Made by a program: the position numbers and the translations under genes | Notes under the pieces: model-generated | What the model was told of the DNA's origin: nothing | The model's database searches: none | Seen by the model: only the letters and a program-made list of their open reading frames with translations | In this document: piece by piece, positions 1 through 7,724 of the stretch | How positions within the stretch are numbered: position 1 is the first letter of the stretch | Layout of the letters: each line of letters starts with the position of its first letter | Assembly (NCBI GenBank): GCA_964589375.1 | Contig: CAZPSA010000012.1 | Coordinates: 1 to 25,342 of the forward strand | From: CAG-533 sp964589375 | GTDB taxonomy: Bacteria; Bacillota_I; Bacilli_A; RF39; UBA660 | Direction: 5' to 3' | DNA length: 25,342 bases

Positions 1-136
1 CAGCATCCATATAAATAGTTGATGAACTTTCACTTCCCGTTATAATGGCACTAAAGTAAGCGTAAGATACACCCGCAATAACTACTACTAGTAATAAAAC
101 TATTGCAAGTATTATACTCTTTTTATTGTTTTCCAT
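1..136 (-). CDS. Partial SipW-type signal-peptide surface protein (N-terminus only)
   Basis: Only the first 45 codons lie in the window; the gene runs off the left edge. The ATG at 136 follows a good ribosome binding site (AAAGGAGAAAAGAAGT). The product starts with a short Lys/Asn-rich stretch (MENNKKS), then a hydrophobic helix (IILAIVLLLVVVIAGVS) ending in the YAYF motif, then a polar Ser/Thr-rich mature start. This matches the signal peptides of the four other exported proteins in the window and resembles those processed by SipW-type signal peptidases (TasA/camelysin class). The mature function cannot be read from this fragment. Its promoter region carries an unusual G tract (see findings). 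Confidence 0.8.
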   Translation of the reverse strand, partial: MENNKKSIILAIVLLLVVVIAGVSYAYFSAIITGSESSSTIYMDA

Positions 137-164
137 ACTTCTTTTCTCCTTTACTTTCTATCTA

Positions 165-189
165 ATTATATAAATGCCCCCCATGTCAA
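165..189 (-). promoter_or_regulatory. Promoter-like hexamers with G6 tract in a 13-bp spacer
   Basis: On the minus strand TTGACA (184-189) and TATAAT (165-170) are both perfect sigma-A hexamers, but only 13 bp apart. The spacer holds six consecutive G (C177-C182 on the plus strand). It lies 29 bp upstream of the ATG at 136. The usual spacing is 16-18 bp, so as written the pair should be weak. A poorer -10 (TTAGAT) would sit at an 18-bp spacing. Confidence 0.5.
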
Positions 190-220
190 GTTAATTTTTG
201 CTATCAAAAAGTTCTATGAT

Positions 221-238
221 ATTAACCACTGGGTTAAT
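221..238. repeat. Inverted repeat, candidate operator
   Basis: ATTAACC (221-227) and GGTTAAT (232-238) are perfect complements around the loop ACTG. There is no U-tract, so it is not a rho-independent terminator. It lies about 32 bp upstream of the TTGACA of the left-edge surface gene, a position that would suit a regulator site. No regulator can be named. Confidence 0.35.
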
Positions 239-489
239 CAAAAATTTACTTTAGGAATATTAATTACGCATCCATAATTAATTACATATTCTAATCTTCC
301 AGATATAACCACAACCACTTAATTCCCTATATAATAATTGACACCCTATTTTTTAACAATATATTTAAAAGATAAATTATAATTTAATAAATCTTTTCTA
401 ATCTACATTTTAAATTTATTTGAAATATTTCTCTTTCTTATATTTATATTAAATTCTTCAAAATACCCAGAACTCGTAAAATCTATTAC

Positions 490-521
490 AATTAAAAAGA
501 GAGAATAATTTCATCTCTCTT
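490..521 (-). terminator. Rho-independent terminator of the thrombospondin-repeat gene
   Basis: A perfect 8-bp stem (AAGAGAGA at 497-504, TCTCTCTT at 514-521) with a 9-nt loop is followed on the minus strand by a U-rich tail (TTTTTAATTG). It lies about 64 bp beyond the stop codon at 585. Confidence 0.8.
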
Positions 522-584
522 CACACAGTATTTTATTTATTTCTCTACTTCACCCTAGATTTAGAAAATCATATTAACTATAGA

Positions 585-2669
585 CTACACACATTCTGTA
601 TAAAATTCAACATATCCAGAAGAAGCATTATAATAATATCCATTCCAAGTACAATAACAAGGATTTACTGCATAACAGTTACCACCTATAAATGGAGGAT
701 CAACTACAGTTCCAACAGAACAACGCCATCTTGTTACATTAGTACAACAAGCCTGAGTATTACAACTTTGGCTCTCACTTCTAGTACTACATACACTACC
801 ATCATAATTTGATGTTACAGTTATTGTTCTAGACTGAGTACCACCACCACATGATGCTGAACATGAACCATAACTACCATAATTTGTTGTAGTACTTGAA
901 CAACAATCCATTGTATTACAATTTTGACTTTCAGAAGTACTTGGACAACTAACACTTGTAAAATAACTATCTACTCTATTTACTGTTCTTGTTTGAGTAC
1001 CTGTACCACATGCCTTAGAACATGAGCCCCAAGCACCAGTTCCCGAATTACTCATTGTATCACAATATTTATATAATTTATAAGTTGTATTAGATGTTGC
1101 ATATATCGAACTATCATCATCAAATGCCGCATTTTTAACAAAAGCATAAATTGTTATATTATTACCAGAACCAGTTGTATTTGCAGAATTTAAATTCGCT
1201 AAATCAACTTCCGTACTATAAGTTTTCGTTTCATTAGCACTTAAATCAATTTTACCCCAAGAATTACATGATGTTATATTATTAGTGCCACTTAAACAAA
1301 CACTTAATTCTCCACCATACACATCAGTTATACTCATTTGAACATTAACATTCTGAGCATTATAACTAGTATTTTTTGAAGAAACACTAAAAGAGTTTAT
1401 AACCGCCGGCTCTGTTTTCTTCCACGTCGCCGCAATTGTCGTATTTCTTTGTTTTAATTTTATTGCCGTTTTAAAGTATTCAATATTTTCATCACACCAC
1501 TCTTTTGTTGGTTCATTTCCCGTACCAAAGTTTTCAGTTAAATCAACAGTTAAAACATTGTCCCACTCAGTATACATTCCAGATGAATACGTATTATACG
1601 CCCCATATATCAAAGTATTAGTCGCGGTTGAAACCGTATTGTTACCATACAAACTTACTTTTGTCCACTCTGTTTTATCATCAGAAAATTCTCCATTCGA
1701 TAAAATATCAACACTATTATTAAGATCATAAATATGCAAGTTACTACCGCCACCACCTGACTTACGATAATAAGCTGATGAATAAACCTTATGTCCACTT
1801 GGAATAATCATATCATTACTAGATAAATATGCCCATGAATGTCCTGCATTACTAGTATTTTCCTTAGGAACAATTTTTACATACTTACTATTGCTAATTC
1901 CACCAGTATTAACTATTTCAGCCGAAGAAACATCTGCTCTTTGTGTCCAATTAGTCATACCATTTTCAAAAGAACCATTAACAATTAAATTATTTAAAAT
2001 GTTGCCATCACCACTCGTAACAACCCAACCATCAAAAGAATAATTAGTCCTTGTTGGATCATTTAAAACTACAAAAGCTTCCTTTTTATAAACTTCATTA
2101 AAAACCTGAGTACTTTGTCCACCATTCAAATTAACAGTTAATTTTAAGTTATTTGTCTCAACTATTCCTATTTTAAATGAGAATTTTTTACCTAAATCCT
2201 CTTCTTGACTAGTCTCTAAATTATTATAATAAACCTTCACTGTATATTCTTGAATAGTATTTCCCGAAATAATAACTCTTGGATTTAATACTTTATCAGT
2301 TGTGGGCAAATTCATCTTTTCCACAGTTGCTCCACTATTTGTACTAGTTACCTCAAAAGAAATACTTTCACTCTTAAATTCATTTGTTACATCAAAAAGA
2401 TAAAGAACATACTCACCTTGGGTATTACTATTATTTATAACTTTAAATGTTTTCGTATCATACCACCCAGGAAATATATCAGTTGCCGTTATTTGATTTG
2501 TACCCTCTCTAAATTCTATAGTTAGATTAGCCGCTACTCCATATACTGTACTAGTACTCTCAGCACCAGCCACTTTAGCTTTAAAATAAGCATATGACAT
2601 CCCAAGAACGCTAAAAAACATACCAAATACAGTTAATAATATCATAGTTTTTCTTTTTACATCACGCAT
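585..2669 (-). CDS. Modular surface protein with SipW-type signal and two thrombospondin type-1-like repeats
   Basis: A 694-residue exported protein. I chose the ATG at 2669, with AGGTGA five bases upstream, over an in-frame GTG three codons earlier. Order: signal helix ending SYAYF (about 1-30); TasA/camelysin-like beta domain (35-175); the first part of an InlB/Flg_new-type repeat with FDGW (176-227); a carbohydrate-binding-like module starting NLIVNGSFENGMTNW and ending near FGTGNEPTKEWCDENI (about 228-402); the end of the InlB-type repeat (TTIAATWK, about 410-418); a beta linker; two thrombospondin type-1-like repeats (about 536-590 with WGSCSKACGTGTQTR, 591-642 with YGSCSASCGGGTQSR); and a Cys-rich tail. 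There is no LPXTG or membrane anchor. Its probable role is adhesion or glycan binding. Domain calls come from motif reading only. The gene is monocistronic, with its own promoter and terminator. Confidence 0.85.
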   Translation of the reverse strand: MRDVKRKTMILLTVFGMFFSVLGMSYAYFKAKVAGAESTSTVYGVAANLTIEFREGTNQITATDIFPGWYDTKTFKVINNSNTQGEYVLYLFDVTNEFKSESISFEVTSTNSGATVEKMNLPTTDKVLNPRVIISGNTIQEYTVKVYYNNLETSQEEDLGKKFSFKIGIVETNNLKLTVNLNGGQSTQVFNEVYKKEAFVVLNDPTRTNYSFDGWVVTSGDGNILNNLIVNGSFENGMTNWTQRADVSSAEIVNTGGISNSKYVKIVPKENTSNAGHSWAYLSSNDMIIPSGHKVYSSAYYRKSGGGGSNLHIYDLNNSVDILSNGEFSDDKTEWTKVSLYGNNTVSTATNTLIYGAYNTYSSGMYTEWDNVLTVDLTENFGTGNEPTKEWCDENIEYFKTAIKLKQRNTTIAATWKKTEPAVINSFSVSSKNTSYNAQNVNVQMSITDVYGGELSVCLSGTNNITSCNSWGKIDLSANETKTYSTEVDLANLNSANTTGSGNNITIYAFVKNAAFDDDSSIYATSNTTYKLYKYCDTMSNSGTGAWGSCSKACGTGTQTRTVNRVDSYFTSVSCPSTSESQNCNTMDCCSSTTTNYGSYGSCSASCGGGTQSRTITVTSNYDGSVCSTRSESQSCNTQACCTNVTRWRCSVGTVVDPPFIGGNCYAVNPCYCTWNGYYYNASSGYVEFYTECV

Positions 2670-2692
2670 ACAAATCACCTACTTTCCTACTA

Positions 2693-2722
2693 ATAATAGC
2701 ATATAAAACCCCTTCCCTGCAA
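2693..2722 (-). promoter_or_regulatory. Promoter of the thrombospondin-repeat gene
   Basis: On the minus strand TTGCAG (2717-2722) and TATTAT (2693-2698) are 18 bp apart. The -10 is of the extended type (TGCTATTAT). It ends 23 bp before the ATG. The spacer is G-rich (GGGAAGGGG is formed with the end of the -35). Confidence 0.6.
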
Positions 2723-2723
2723 G

Positions 2724-2737
2724 CGAACGTGTGTTCT
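2724..2737. promoter_or_regulatory. LexA/DinR-box-like operator
   Basis: CGAACGTGTGTTCT matches the Bacillus-type LexA box (CGAACRNRYGTTYC) at 13 of 14 positions; only the last base differs. It lies one base upstream of the predicted -35 of the thrombospondin-repeat gene. No LexA gene is in the window, so the call is a motif match only. Confidence 0.4.
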
Positions 2738-2804
2738 TTTTAATATTTTAAAAAAACGACAATTTTATTAGCAAATTTTAAACCATTTTATTAAATTTAA
2801 AACA

Positions 2805-2828
2805 CGAAAAAAGCACCGAATAGTGCTT
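2805..2828 (-). terminator. Rho-independent terminator of the arc operon
   Basis: A 6-bp stem (AAGCAC at 2811-2816, GTGCTT at 2823-2828) with a six-base loop, followed on the minus strand by TTTTCGTGTTTT. It begins two bases after the stop codon of arcD. Confidence 0.8.
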
Positions 2829-2830
2829 TA

Positions 2831-4270
2831 TTAAAATAGAGAAAATAACATTAAAATTATAATATTTGCCACTGCAATAGTTGCTACAACTTTAAATGCC
2901 CATTTAAACCAAGTTGAATAATCAACTTTAGCAAGTGCTAAACCACCCATTATAGCTCCACAAGTTGGTGTAATTAAATTTACTAAACCATTTGCTGAAA
3001 CTAATGTCATTATTGTTACTTCAGTATTATAACCTAATCCAGCTGCAACAGGAGTAATAATTGGAGTTGATAATGTTGCAAGTCCTGATGAAGATGGAAC
3101 TAATATTGACAAAACAATATGAAGAATATAATTAAGTGGAACAAATACTAATTCTGGTAATTTTGCTAAAAAGTCAGTCGCATTATAAATAATATAGTTA
3201 TCTAAATAAGTTTGACTCATAAGGACACTTGCTCCTCTAGCCACTGCAATTACTAAGATAACACCAATCATATCAGTAGCGCCATCAACAAACGTATCAA
3301 CAAATCCACCTTCGCCAAATTTATTTACAATGGCAATTATTATAGACATAATTAAGAACCAAAGAGCAGCTTCATAGAACCACCAATTACCAAGTGATGA
3401 ACCAGTAAGCCAACCTGTAAATCCATCAAAGAATGTAATATCAAACTCTCCCCAAGGAATAAAGCCAATAATCATTATTACAAAAGTAAGAGCAAATAAT
3501 ACTAAAGTAATTTTTTGCTTATTAGTAAGTTCTGCTTTTTCTTTATGTTGTTCCGCAAACTTACCAAATGCTTTCTCCGCCGCCGCTTGTTCTCTTAAAG
3601 ATAAGAAGGTAGAACCTTTATCTTTTTTTACTTTACTAGCATAACTTAAAACAAACGCAGTTGAAATTAAATATGTTGCTAACCATAGAATTACGGCAAT
3701 AAAGATTACCAATCCTTGATTAGCTGCTACGCCATCAGGTAATGCACTTAAAGCCACTCCAGTCGCAAATGGATTAATAGTTGAACCAAGTACTCCAGAA
3801 CCTGCTCCTAAAAGAATAGTTGCAGCTCCAACTAAAGGATCCATTCCAGCTGCAAACATAGTTGCTGCTAGCAAAACATAAAAACCAACAGTTTCTTCAA
3901 GCATACCATATGTTGTGCCACAAATTGAAAAGATAAACATTAAAATCGGAATTAACCAAAGTTCCTTACCCTTTAATTTTTGGACTAAAACTTTAATTCC
4001 CGTTTCTAAAGCTTTTGTCTTATCAATAACCTTTAAAAACCCACCTAAAACCATAACAAATATTGCAACATCAATCGCATTTTCAAAACCTAATATTGGT
4101 GCCATTAGAACTTGTGAAAGTTTTGCCCCAACAGTACCACTACCATTAACTATTTCTTCTCCATTAAAGATAGCATCAGGTAATAGATGAGACAAAATTG
4201 CAAGACCTATAATCAATATCATAATTATTGAATACGCTGATAACATTGTCTTTTTCTTCTTTTTAGCCAT
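2831..4270 (-). CDS. arcD: YfcC-type arginine/ornithine antiporter (arcD position)
   Basis: A 479-residue polytopic membrane protein with about 12 hydrophobic segments. It resembles the YfcC / C4-dicarboxylate anaerobic carrier family, the type that serves as ArcD in streptococci. Motif-like stretches include ICGTTYGMLEETVGFY, GAGSGVLGSTINPFATGVA and the Ser-rich re-entrant-like SSSGLATLSTPII. Its expected role is exchange of external arginine for ornithine, feeding the deiminase pathway. It is the last gene of arcABCD, starting one base after the arcC stop, and its Shine-Dalgarno AAGGAGG lies within the last arcC codons. The substrate is inferred from the operon; YfcC proteins as a family have varied and partly unknown substrates. 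Confidence 0.85.
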   Translation of the reverse strand: MAKKKKKTMLSAYSIIMILIIGLAILSHLLPDAIFNGEEIVNGSGTVGAKLSQVLMAPILGFENAIDVAIFVMVLGGFLKVIDKTKALETGIKVLVQKLKGKELWLIPILMFIFSICGTTYGMLEETVGFYVLLAATMFAAGMDPLVGAATILLGAGSGVLGSTINPFATGVALSALPDGVAANQGLVIFIAVILWLATYLISTAFVLSYASKVKKDKGSTFLSLREQAAAEKAFGKFAEQHKEKAELTNKQKITLVLFALTFVIMIIGFIPWGEFDITFFDGFTGWLTGSSLGNWWFYEAALWFLIMSIIIAIVNKFGEGGFVDTFVDGATDMIGVILVIAVARGASVLMSQTYLDNYIIYNATDFLAKLPELVFVPLNYILHIVLSILVPSSSGLATLSTPIITPVAAGLGYNTEVTIMTLVSANGLVNLITPTCGAIMGGLALAKVDYSTWFKWAFKVVATIAVANIIILMLFSLF

Positions 4271-4271
4271 T

Positions 4272-5207
4272 TCATTTCCTCCTTATGACTGTACCACTTT
4301 TAAATTTTAAAGCATCACTTGCTTTTTCTAGAGAAGTTATAATTGCCAATTTATTATCATCATCCTTAACAAAGTCAATACACGCTTCTATTTTAGGAAG
4401 CATACTTCCTTTAGCAAATTGACCTTCTAAGATAAACTTTTGAGCATCTTCGATCGTTAAAGACTTTAGTTTCATTTCATTATCACTATTATAATTAATA
4501 CAAACATTTTTTACCGTAGTTAGAATTAATAAAATATCTGCTTCAATACTTTTAGCAAGAAGCGAAGCTGACTTATCTTTATCTATTACTGCATCAATAC
4601 CCTGTAATTTATTATTATTATTAATTACCGGTATTCCCCCACCACCTGAAGCAATAACAATGAAATCATCTTGAACTAATCTACTAATTATATCTCCTTC
4701 AATAATTTTTTCGGGTTTAGGAGATGGTACTACTCTTCTAAAACCTCGTCCAGCATCCTCCATAAAATGATAGCCTTTTTCATTTTCAATTTTTTTAGCT
4801 TCTTCTTGGCTGTAAAACATTCCAATTGGCTTTGTTGGATTTGAAAAAGCTTCATCTTCTTTCGATACTTGAACTTGTGTTATTAAAGATACCACGCTTT
4901 TAGCTATTTTTCTTTCATTTAATTCATTATAAATAGCTTGCTGCATTTGATATCCAATATAACCTTGACTCATACTACCGCACTCTGCAAATGGCATTAT
5001 AGGTGTTTTGGCTTCGCCATTTGCCGCGTAATCCATAGCTAATACAATCTGTCCAACTTGAGGACCATTACCATGGGTTAATACTATTTTTTCACCATTA
5101 CTTATTAAATCTACAATAATTTTTGCTACACCATTTAGAAGCTTTAACTGTTCTTCAGGATTTTTACCTAATGCATTACCTCCTAAAGCTATAACTATTT
5201 TACTCAT
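4272..5207 (-). CDS. arcC: Carbamate kinase
   Basis: A 311-residue amino-acid kinase-fold enzyme that converts carbamoyl phosphate and ADP to ATP, CO2 and ammonia, the ATP-yielding last step of the arginine deiminase pathway. The N-terminal phosphate-binding motif IVIALGGNALG (4-14), THGNGPQVG (about 44-52), ASGGGGIPV (about 187-195) and the C-terminal GSMLPKIEA are all present, and length is normal for the family. The start is one base after the arcB stop, so translation is probably coupled. The final residues (IRRK) are encoded by the arcD ribosome binding site. Confidence 0.96.
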   Translation of the reverse strand: MSKIVIALGGNALGKNPEEQLKLLNGVAKIIVDLISNGEKIVLTHGNGPQVGQIVLAMDYAANGEAKTPIMPFAECGSMSQGYIGYQMQQAIYNELNERKIAKSVVSLITQVQVSKEDEAFSNPTKPIGMFYSQEEAKKIENEKGYHFMEDAGRGFRRVVPSPKPEKIIEGDIISRLVQDDFIVIASGGGGIPVINNNNKLQGIDAVIDKDKSASLLAKSIEADILLILTTVKNVCINYNSDNEMKLKSLTIEDAQKFILEGQFAKGSMLPKIEACIDFVKDDDNKLAIITSLEKASDALKFKSGTVIRRK

Positions 5208-5208
5208 A

Positions 5209-6195
5209 CTACCTCATTGTTGCATAAATAACGGCTTTTATTGTATGCATTCTATTTTCAGCTTCATCAAAAACTTTAGACTTATCCGATTGAAAAACTT
5301 CATCAGTAACTTCCATTTCTTTTAAACCATATTTCGTAAATATTTCTTGGCCAATTGTAGTATTTAAATCATGAAATGATGGTAAACAATGTAAGAATAT
5401 AGCATTATTTTTAGCATTATTCATAACCTCATTATTAACTTGATATGGTTTTAAAAGTCTTATTCTTTCTTCCCATACCTCCTCTTTTTCACCCATAGAT
5501 ACCCAAACATCAGTATAAATAACATCGGCATCTTTAGTACCTAATATTACGTCATCAGTAAATTCTAATACTGCGCCAGTTTCTAGAGCTACTTTTTGAC
5601 AAGTATTAATTAAATCTTCACTTGGCCATAAACTTTTTGGCGCACAAGCTACAAAATGCATTCCCAACTTAGCACAAACAACCATTAAAGAATTGGCCAC
5701 GTTATTATGAGCATCTCCCATAAAAACTAACTTAATTCCCTTTAAATAGCCAAAATTTTCTTCGATAGTAAGAACATCTGCTAACATTTGAGTTGGATGA
5801 AATTCAGTTGTAAGTCCATTCCATACTGGAACTCCAGCATTATTAGCAAGTTCCTCAACAATTTTTTGATCATAACCTCGATATTCAATACCATCATACA
5901 TACGTCCAAGTACCTTTGCAGTATCGGCGATACTTTCCTTTTTCCCCATTTGAGAACTACCCGGATCTAAATAAGTTACGCCTATTCCTAAATCACGTCC
6001 AGCTACTTCAAAAGCACATCTAGTTCTTGTTGAAGTTTTTTCAAAAAGTAAAACAATATTTTTACCAACTAAACACTTATGATCAATTCCATTATGCTTT
6101 TTATTTTTCATATCCTTTGATAAATCAAGTAAATATCTTATTTCCTCAGGCGTATAATCAAGTAACGTTAAAAAACTTCTCCCTTTAAAGTTCAT
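5209..6195 (-). CDS. arcB: Ornithine carbamoyltransferase, catabolic
   Basis: A 328-residue cytosolic enzyme that splits citrulline with phosphate into ornithine and carbamoyl phosphate in this context. The carbamoyl-phosphate loop STRTR is at 55-59, HPTQ at 133-136, the DPGSSQMGKKES segment at about 77-88 and the ornithine-site HCLPS at 269-273. All key positions look intact. The catabolic assignment comes from its place between arcA and arcC. The start ATG overlaps the arcA stop in an ATGA, which points to coupled translation. Confidence 0.96.
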   Translation of the reverse strand: MNFKGRSFLTLLDYTPEEIRYLLDLSKDMKNKKHNGIDHKCLVGKNIVLLFEKTSTRTRCAFEVAGRDLGIGVTYLDPGSSQMGKKESIADTAKVLGRMYDGIEYRGYDQKIVEELANNAGVPVWNGLTTEFHPTQMLADVLTIEENFGYLKGIKLVFMGDAHNNVANSLMVVCAKLGMHFVACAPKSLWPSEDLINTCQKVALETGAVLEFTDDVILGTKDADVIYTDVWVSMGEKEEVWEERIRLLKPYQVNNEVMNNAKNNAIFLHCLPSFHDLNTTIGQEIFTKYGLKEMEVTDEVFQSDKSKVFDEAENRMHTIKAVIYATMR

Positions 6196-7442
6196 CTATC
6201 CAAATCCTCTCTAATTAATGGCATACTCATACATCTTGGACCTCCACGACCACGTGAAAGTTCAGCACTGCTCATTTCTAACACTTTAATACCATGTTCT
6301 CTTAAAATATTGTTGGTAATATTATTTCTATCATAAACAACAACAACGCCAGGCGCAATACATAATGTATTTGTACCATCATTCCATTGTTCTCTTTCCG
6401 CAGACGTTTTCTCTCCACCAGCACATGGGATTAATTCAATTTTTCTTTGAAGATACTTTTCTAATATTTCTTCCAAACTGCCCTCTAATTTTACAACATT
6501 TAAATCTTCATCACTTTCTTCAATATCACCTTCAGTTATTTCATAAACTTCCAAAGTGTCTAATATTCCAGGATGAAAAGTAAATTTATCATAATCAATT
6601 TGCGTAAATACTGTATCTAAATGCATAAACGCTCTAGACTCCGGAATTTTAAATGCTAAAATCGTATCAATTTCACATTCAGGATCTCTAAATAAATTTT
6701 TAGCAAGTTCATCTATTGCCCCAGCTTCGGTACGCTGAGAAATACCTACGGCAATAACATGATTACTAATATTTAGTACATCTCCACCTTCAATATGATA
6801 AGGTAAATAACGATCATAATATTTCTTTACATTACCAGCAAAATCCTTATGATAATTAAAAACATATTCAGCATAAATAGTTTCTCTTCCTCTAGTAACG
6901 GAATACATCTTATTTAAAATAACTCCATTACCAGCACTCGCAAAAGGATCTCTTGTAAAATACAAATTAGGAATTGGATCAGCTAAAAACTCTGACTCTT
7001 CTGTAACATAATCGACTAAAGACTTTTCATAATCTCTTTTAACCTTACTAATCTCACCTATTTTAATTCCCGACATTGTCTTTAAAACTAACTCTTTTTT
7101 ATTAACAAAGCTTTTTAAATACTCATAAACTAAATTCTTATATTTTGGTGTTCTAATACCTGCCTCATATATAAACTGACGAATAAATCTATCTTCAACT
7201 TCGTCACTTTCCTCTAACACCTCGGCTACTAAATCTTCTAAGAAAACAACTTCTACTCCATTATCCCTTAATATCTGAACAAACTCATCATGCTCCTTTT
7301 GAGCATCAGGCAAAAATGGTATATCATCAAAAAGTAATCTACTTAAAGTATCTGGTGTTAAATTTAATAATTCATTCCCAGGTCTGTGTAATAAAACTTT
7401 TTTTAATGGACCAATTTCACTCTTTACATTAATTGCATTCAT
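6192..7442 (-). CDS. arcA: Arginine deiminase
   Basis: A 416-residue cytosolic enzyme hydrolysing arginine to citrulline and ammonia. The conserved motifs are all present: FTRDPFA (162-168), EGGDV (218-222), MHLDTVF with the catalytic His at 274, and GGPRCMSMP with the nucleophile Cys404. Length is typical. It is the first gene of arcABCD, with a strong ribosome binding site (AAGGAGG) about six bases from the ATG and a good sigma-A promoter upstream. The stop is TGA, which shows that the organism uses TGA as a stop. Confidence 0.97.
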   Translation of the reverse strand: MNAINVKSEIGPLKKVLLHRPGNELLNLTPDTLSRLLFDDIPFLPDAQKEHDEFVQILRDNGVEVVFLEDLVAEVLEESDEVEDRFIRQFIYEAGIRTPKYKNLVYEYLKSFVNKKELVLKTMSGIKIGEISKVKRDYEKSLVDYVTEESEFLADPIPNLYFTRDPFASAGNGVILNKMYSVTRGRETIYAEYVFNYHKDFAGNVKKYYDRYLPYHIEGGDVLNISNHVIAVGISQRTEAGAIDELAKNLFRDPECEIDTILAFKIPESRAFMHLDTVFTQIDYDKFTFHPGILDTLEVYEITEGDIEESDEDLNVVKLEGSLEEILEKYLQRKIELIPCAGGEKTSAEREQWNDGTNTLCIAPGVVVVYDRNNITNNILREHGIKVLEMSSAELSRGRGGPRCMSMPLIREDLDR

Positions 7443-7474
7443 TTTTTCCTCCTTATTATTCTACTATTAATATA

Positions 7475-7502
7475 ATCATATCATAAAATTATAAATTTTC
7501 AA
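7475..7502 (-). promoter_or_regulatory. arc operon promoter
   Basis: TTGAAA (7497-7502) and TATGAT (7475-7480) on the minus strand are separated by 16 bp, ending 32 bp before the arcA ATG. One copy of the 32-bp exact repeat lies just upstream (7516-7547). I found no convincing ArgR box. Confidence 0.65.
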
Positions 7503-7515
7503 TTTTTTTAATTAT

Positions 7516-7547
7516 ACAAATTTAATTATTTTGTTTCATTTATAATA
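7516..7547. repeat. 32-bp exact direct repeat, copy 1
   Basis: Identical to 9435-9466 over 32 bases in the same orientation (begins ACAAATTTAATTATTTTG, ends TCATTTATAATA); the flanks diverge at once on both sides. This copy lies 14 bp upstream of the arc operon -35 hexamer. Confidence 0.85.
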
Positions 7548-7603
7548 ATTAATAGTTTTTTCAAAACTAATCAAAAAAGTTATACATTTTTATTTTTATA
7601 CTT

Positions 7604-7640
7604 TATAAATAAAAAAACCCCTAAAAAAATCTAGAGGGTT
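7604..7640 (-). terminator. Rho-independent terminator of the nucleotidyltransferase gene
   Basis: Arms AACCCCT (7616-7622) and AGAGGGTT (7633-7640) pair with a small bulge, and the minus strand continues as TTTTTTTATTTA. It lies about 85 bp downstream of the stop at 7725. Confidence 0.6.
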
Positions 7641-7651
7641 GTCTATACTCT

Positions 7652-7672
7652 AACTAAAATGACATTTTAGTT
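7652..7672. repeat. Perfect 10-bp inverted repeat
   Basis: AACTAAAATG and CATTTTAGTT are exact complements around a single A (7662). The plus strand continues with TTTTAAAAAT. It sits between the stop of the nucleotidyltransferase gene and its terminator. It could be an mRNA 3' hairpin or a protein site; nothing in the sequence decides. Confidence 0.6.
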
Positions 7673-7724
7673 TTAAAAATAATTTATTTCTTTAATTATC
7701 AATCATTATTTATATTTTTATAAG

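Larger units (their letters stand above)
137..584. other. Gene-free AT-rich intergenic region
   Basis: This 448-bp gap lies between the stop of the thrombospondin-repeat gene and the start of the partial surface gene. It holds the promoter-like hexamers near 165-189, an inverted repeat at 221-238 and a terminator at 490-521. Between about 240 and 480 I see only AT-rich sequence with no coding potential and no recognisable RNA gene. Confidence 0.7.

Noticed and set aside
338..366. Plus-strand TTGACA at 338-343 as a promoter
   Set aside because: No good -10 at proper spacing and no plus-strand gene follows.
3915..4190. Plus-strand open frame inside arcD, and similar ones inside arcB, arcA, the GT2 gene, the kinase gene and over the start of the 16823-17485 gene
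   Set aside because: They lie antisense to clearly conserved genes, have no ribosome binding site worth naming and no recognisable protein pattern. They are shadows of the real frames.
7443..7560. ArgR box upstream of arcA
   Set aside because: The AT-rich sequence contains weak half-sites only; nothing fits the 18-base TGAAT-WWWW-ATTCA type pattern at proper spacing.
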